From positions 62,001 to 126,000 of the forward strand of contig NZ_JBLFER010000006.1 of the NCBI RefSeq assembly GCF_047345145.1: a stretch of DNA of 64,000 nt. Reading direction: 5' to 3'. Positions 61,632 through 64,000 of the stretch are shown one piece after another. The DNA is from Maribacter_C sp047345145 (GTDB lineage Bacteria > Bacteroidota > Bacteroidia > Flavobacteriales > Flavobacteriaceae). Every line of letters starts with the position of its first letter. Within the stretch, counting starts at the first letter, position 1. Below the pieces are notes generated by a model, which made no database searches, had not been told where the DNA came from, and saw only the letters and a program-made list of their open reading frames with translations. Both the position numbers and the translations under genes were made by a program.

Positions 61632-61653
61632 AACTTTAACACTTAATAATGCG

Positions 61654-61679
61654 CCCTGACAGTCGTCGGGGTTTTTTTG
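61654..61679 (+). terminator. rho-independent terminator after DUF5606
   Basis: GCCCTGAC and GTCGGGG pair (one G-T) around AGTC, then seven Ts. Confidence 0.8.
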
Positions 61680-61709
61680 TGCTAACTATTGGCTATATTT
61701 AGCAGATTA

Positions 61710-64000
61710 ATGCTAAACCAAATATTAATGCACAATAAGACCTTTCGAGGATTGGCTATGTTTTTTGCCTTTTTAGCTTGCTTTCCCCTTTTTGCCCAAG
61801 AAAAAAAAGACTCCACAAAAAAAGCAACCAAAGAACTCCCATTAGAACCTGAACGAAATATCTCGTTTACAACAGATAAGGGAACATGGATTTCTTTAGA
61901 TGTAAGTCCTGACGGCAAAACAATTGTTTTTGACCTAATGGGTGATATTTATTCAATACCAATAACTGGCGGAAAGGCAAAACAAATTACCAAAGGCATG
62001 CAATATGATGTGCACCCTAGGTATAGTCCCGATGGGAAGTCCTTAGCTTTTATATCAGACAAAAGCGGATCTGATAACATTTGGACATTGGATTTATCTT
62101 CTAAAGAAGAAAAACAAGTAACACAGGAGAAAAAACACAATTTCTTCTCAGCTGAATGGACTCCTGACGGCGACTACATTGTCGGAGTAAAAGGAAGAAG
62201 AAATATCAAACCACATATTTATCACAAAAGTGGAGGCTCTGGAAGTCAATTGGTTAGCAAGCCTGAGAATATTAAACTTATTGACCCAGCTTTTAGTGCA
62301 GATGGGAAACTCTTATATTTCTCGCAACGAAGAGGAGCTTGGAATTACAATGCGCGATTACCGCAATATCAAATTTCTACTTATGACATGGAAGATGGCG
62401 ATATCAATACCATAACCTCCAAATATGGCTCTGCTTTCACACCTACCTTGTCTCCTGATGGTAATTGGTTGGTATATGGTACGCGTTTTGAAGATGAGAC
62501 AGGCTTAGTAATTCGAAATATTAAATCTGGAAATGAAAAATGGTTAGCTTACCCGGTGCAGCGTGATGAGCAAGAATCAATTGCACCATTAGGTGTACTG
62601 CCTGCTATGTCTTTTACTCCGGATAGTAAGAACCTTGTCGCTTCTTATGGTGGAAAAATATACTCGATTTCAGTTAGCTTAAATTTAGCGGTTGAAATTC
62701 CATTTTCAGTGGATGTGAGTTTAGACATGGGTCCACTTCTCTCATTTAAATACCCTATTGATGATGCTGAGGAAGCATTGGTCACTCAAATTCGTGATGC
62801 TAAACCTTCACCGGACGGCTCAAAGCTCGCATTTACAGCTCTTGATCGTTTGTATGTAATGAATTTTCCTAATGGAACCCCTAAACGGCTTACCAAGAAT
62901 GATTTTGTAGAGGCACACCCTGATTGGTCTCCTGATGGCAAGCATTTAGTTTTTACTACATGGAAAGAAGGAGGTGGACATCTCTATAAGGTAAATGTGG
63001 ACGGAAGACCAAACCCCATTCAATTAACGCAACAAAAAGGGGCTTATAGCTATCCAGAGTGGTCTTATAAATCTAGAAGAATAGCTTTTCATAGAGGTAC
63101 CACACAAACATTTCAAGACGTTTTGGAAGCAACTTCAAATCAGACATATGAAGATTTAATGTGGGTTTCTAGTGAAGGAGGCAGCCTCAATTTGATTGAT
63201 AAGGCAAAGGGAAGGTTTTATCCTCATTTTACCAAAGGTGATGATCGCGTTTATTTGCATAATAAAAATGGTGAATTGCTTTCGCTGCGGTGGGATGGCA
63301 CTGATGAAAAAAAACATTTAAAAATCAAAGGAATTGTTACATATGGTTCTCAAGATGTACTTAGCGAACATACGTTGCTTCCTTCAGAAGTTAAGGCAGA
63401 CGACAAAGACAAATCATCAAAACCAGAATACATTTACATATCTCCAGATGGTAAATCCGCCTTGGCGGAAATAAACAATGATGTTTATGTTGTTACCATT
63501 CCTAGATACGGAAAATTGCCTACAGTTTCTGTTGCAAAAGCTGATAAGGCGGCTTTTCCTGCTATGAAATTGACCGTTGTTGGAGGCGAGTTTGCCAATT
63601 GGTCTGCAAACGGTAAAAAGGTACATTGGTCATTAGGCGCTAGTCATTTTAGATACGATATAGCTGATGGAAAGAATTATGCAGATAGTCTGGCTGCTGC
63701 CAAGAAAAAAGAAAAAGAACTAAAGGAAGTAGAGCAGAAATCTGATTCAACGAAAATAAAGAAAGAAGAAGAAAAGAAAGATCCGAAATTCAAAGCTGAA
63801 GAGTTCAAGATTGATGTAAAGTATAAAAAGTATATTCCAAAAGGCACTTTACTTCTTAAAGGTGGTCGCATACTTACCATGAAAGAAAAAGAAATCATTT
63901 CATTTGGCGATATTCTTATAGAAAACAATCGTATCAAAGCAATAGGAATTTCGGGAAGTCTAAAAGTTCCTGAAGATGCTAAAGTGATCGATGTTTCTGG
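61710..64000 (+). CDS. exported TolB-propeller plus amidohydrolase protein (runs off right edge)
   Basis: The frame starts at ATG 61710 (or 61728, which fits the signal peptide better: HNKTFRGLAMFFAFLACFPLFAQ) and remains open to the window end, giving at least 763 residues. A TolB-like WD40 propeller fills most of it, with PD40 blades such as GTWISLDVSPDGKTIVFDLMGD, HPRYSPDGKSLAFISDKSG and HPDWSPDGKHLVFTTWKEGG. At the end starts an amidohydrolase domain, LLLKGGRILTMKEKEIISFGDILIENNRI, whose metal-binding part lies beyond the window. The full protein is about 1000 residues or more in this family, secreted to the periplasm. Substrate unknown. Confidence 0.88.
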   Translation, partial: MLNQILMHNKTFRGLAMFFAFLACFPLFAQEKKDSTKKATKELPLEPERNISFTTDKGTWISLDVSPDGKTIVFDLMGDIYSIPITGGKAKQITKGMQYDVHPRYSPDGKSLAFISDKSGSDNIWTLDLSSKEEKQVTQEKKHNFFSAEWTPDGDYIVGVKGRRNIKPHIYHKSGGSGSQLVSKPENIKLIDPAFSADGKLLYFSQRRGAWNYNARLPQYQISTYDMEDGDINTITSKYGSAFTPTLSPDGNWLVYGTRFEDETGLVIRNIKSGNEKWLAYPVQRDEQESIAPLGVLPAMSFTPDSKNLVASYGGKIYSISVSLNLAVEIPFSVDVSLDMGPLLSFKYPIDDAEEALVTQIRDAKPSPDGSKLAFTALDRLYVMNFPNGTPKRLTKNDFVEAHPDWSPDGKHLVFTTWKEGGGHLYKVNVDGRPNPIQLTQQKGAYSYPEWSYKSRRIAFHRGTTQTFQDVLEATSNQTYEDLMWVSSEGGSLNLIDKAKGRFYPHFTKGDDRVYLHNKNGELLSLRWDGTDEKKHLKIKGIVTYGSQDVLSEHTLLPSEVKADDKDKSSKPEYIYISPDGKSALAEINNDVYVVTIPRYGKLPTVSVAKADKAAFPAMKLTVVGGEFANWSANGKKVHWSLGASHFRYDIADGKNYADSLAAAKKKEKELKEVEQKSDSTKIKKEEEKKDPKFKAEEFKIDVKYKKYIPKGTLLLKGGRILTMKEKEIISFGDILIENNRIKAIGISGSLKVPEDAKVIDVS

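Noticed and set aside
1..64000. Prophage or large insertion sequence
   Set aside because: No capsid, tail, portal, terminase or transposase genes are visible in any region.

Overview
The window comes from a member of the Bacteroidota, most likely a marine Flavobacteriaceae. The DNA is AT-rich. Promoter-like sites follow the TTG-N19-21-TAnnTTTG pattern of the phylum. There are five proteins or loci of the type IX secretion (T9SS) type, including gliding-type C-terminal sorting domains, a PorP/SprF protein and a PorE-like OmpA protein. DUF5606 and SprB-like repeats are also present. The genus cannot be told from this sequence.

Region 1 (1-1938, minus strand) is a small operon: a Crp/Fnr-type regulator without a usable start codon, then a peroxiredoxin, a DoxX-family membrane protein and a secreted SRPBCC protein whose reading frames overlap.

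Region 2 (about 1939-17419, all plus strand) is the unusual part. A small serine recombinase with an added Cys/His tail is translationally coupled to a 654-residue protein with a HEPN-type RNxxxH motif, and this abuts a small protein with an HExxH motif. Behind them lie thirteen segments, each beginning with a copy of a 19-bp direct repeat (consensus AAAGTTCAAATAAAGGATG; fourteen copies from 5434 to 17419). The segments carry unrelated cargo: a VOC protein, secreted and membrane proteins, a ParD/ParE toxin-antitoxin pair, an MltG-type transglycosylase, lipoproteins and a flavin monooxygenase. In five copies the repeat's ATG is the start codon of the cargo gene. In five copies the upstream gene's stop codon lies in or overlaps the repeat. 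The layout is like an integron cassette array, but the nearby recombinase is a serine rather than a tyrosine enzyme and the short repeat is not attC. Several long segments also hold imperfect palindromes resembling attC sites. I consider this array the main candidate for an undescribed system; mobility is inferred, not shown.

Region 3 (17420-28500) holds a small heat-shock protein, an M20 peptidase, UvrB, two T9SS type B secreted proteins and an ABC-2 transporter pair.

Region 4 (28512-52105) is dominated by surface secretion: a 4121-residue SprB-like adhesin, and a locus of thrombospondin-type-3 adhesin, PorP/SprF and PorE-like OmpA protein. Between them are a conserved protein of unknown function, a nucleoid-associated protein, a pRiA4b ORF-3-like protein and a CtaA/COX15-type heme A synthase.

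Region 5 (52377-64000) is chromosomal housekeeping and glycan synthesis: a CCA-adding-type nucleotidyltransferase with TsaC/YrdC-type protein, five glycosyltransferases, DapD, RuvX, peptide deformylase, DUF5606 and the start of a secreted TolB-propeller/amidohydrolase protein that runs off the right edge. No rRNA, tRNA, CRISPR array or IS transposase was seen.
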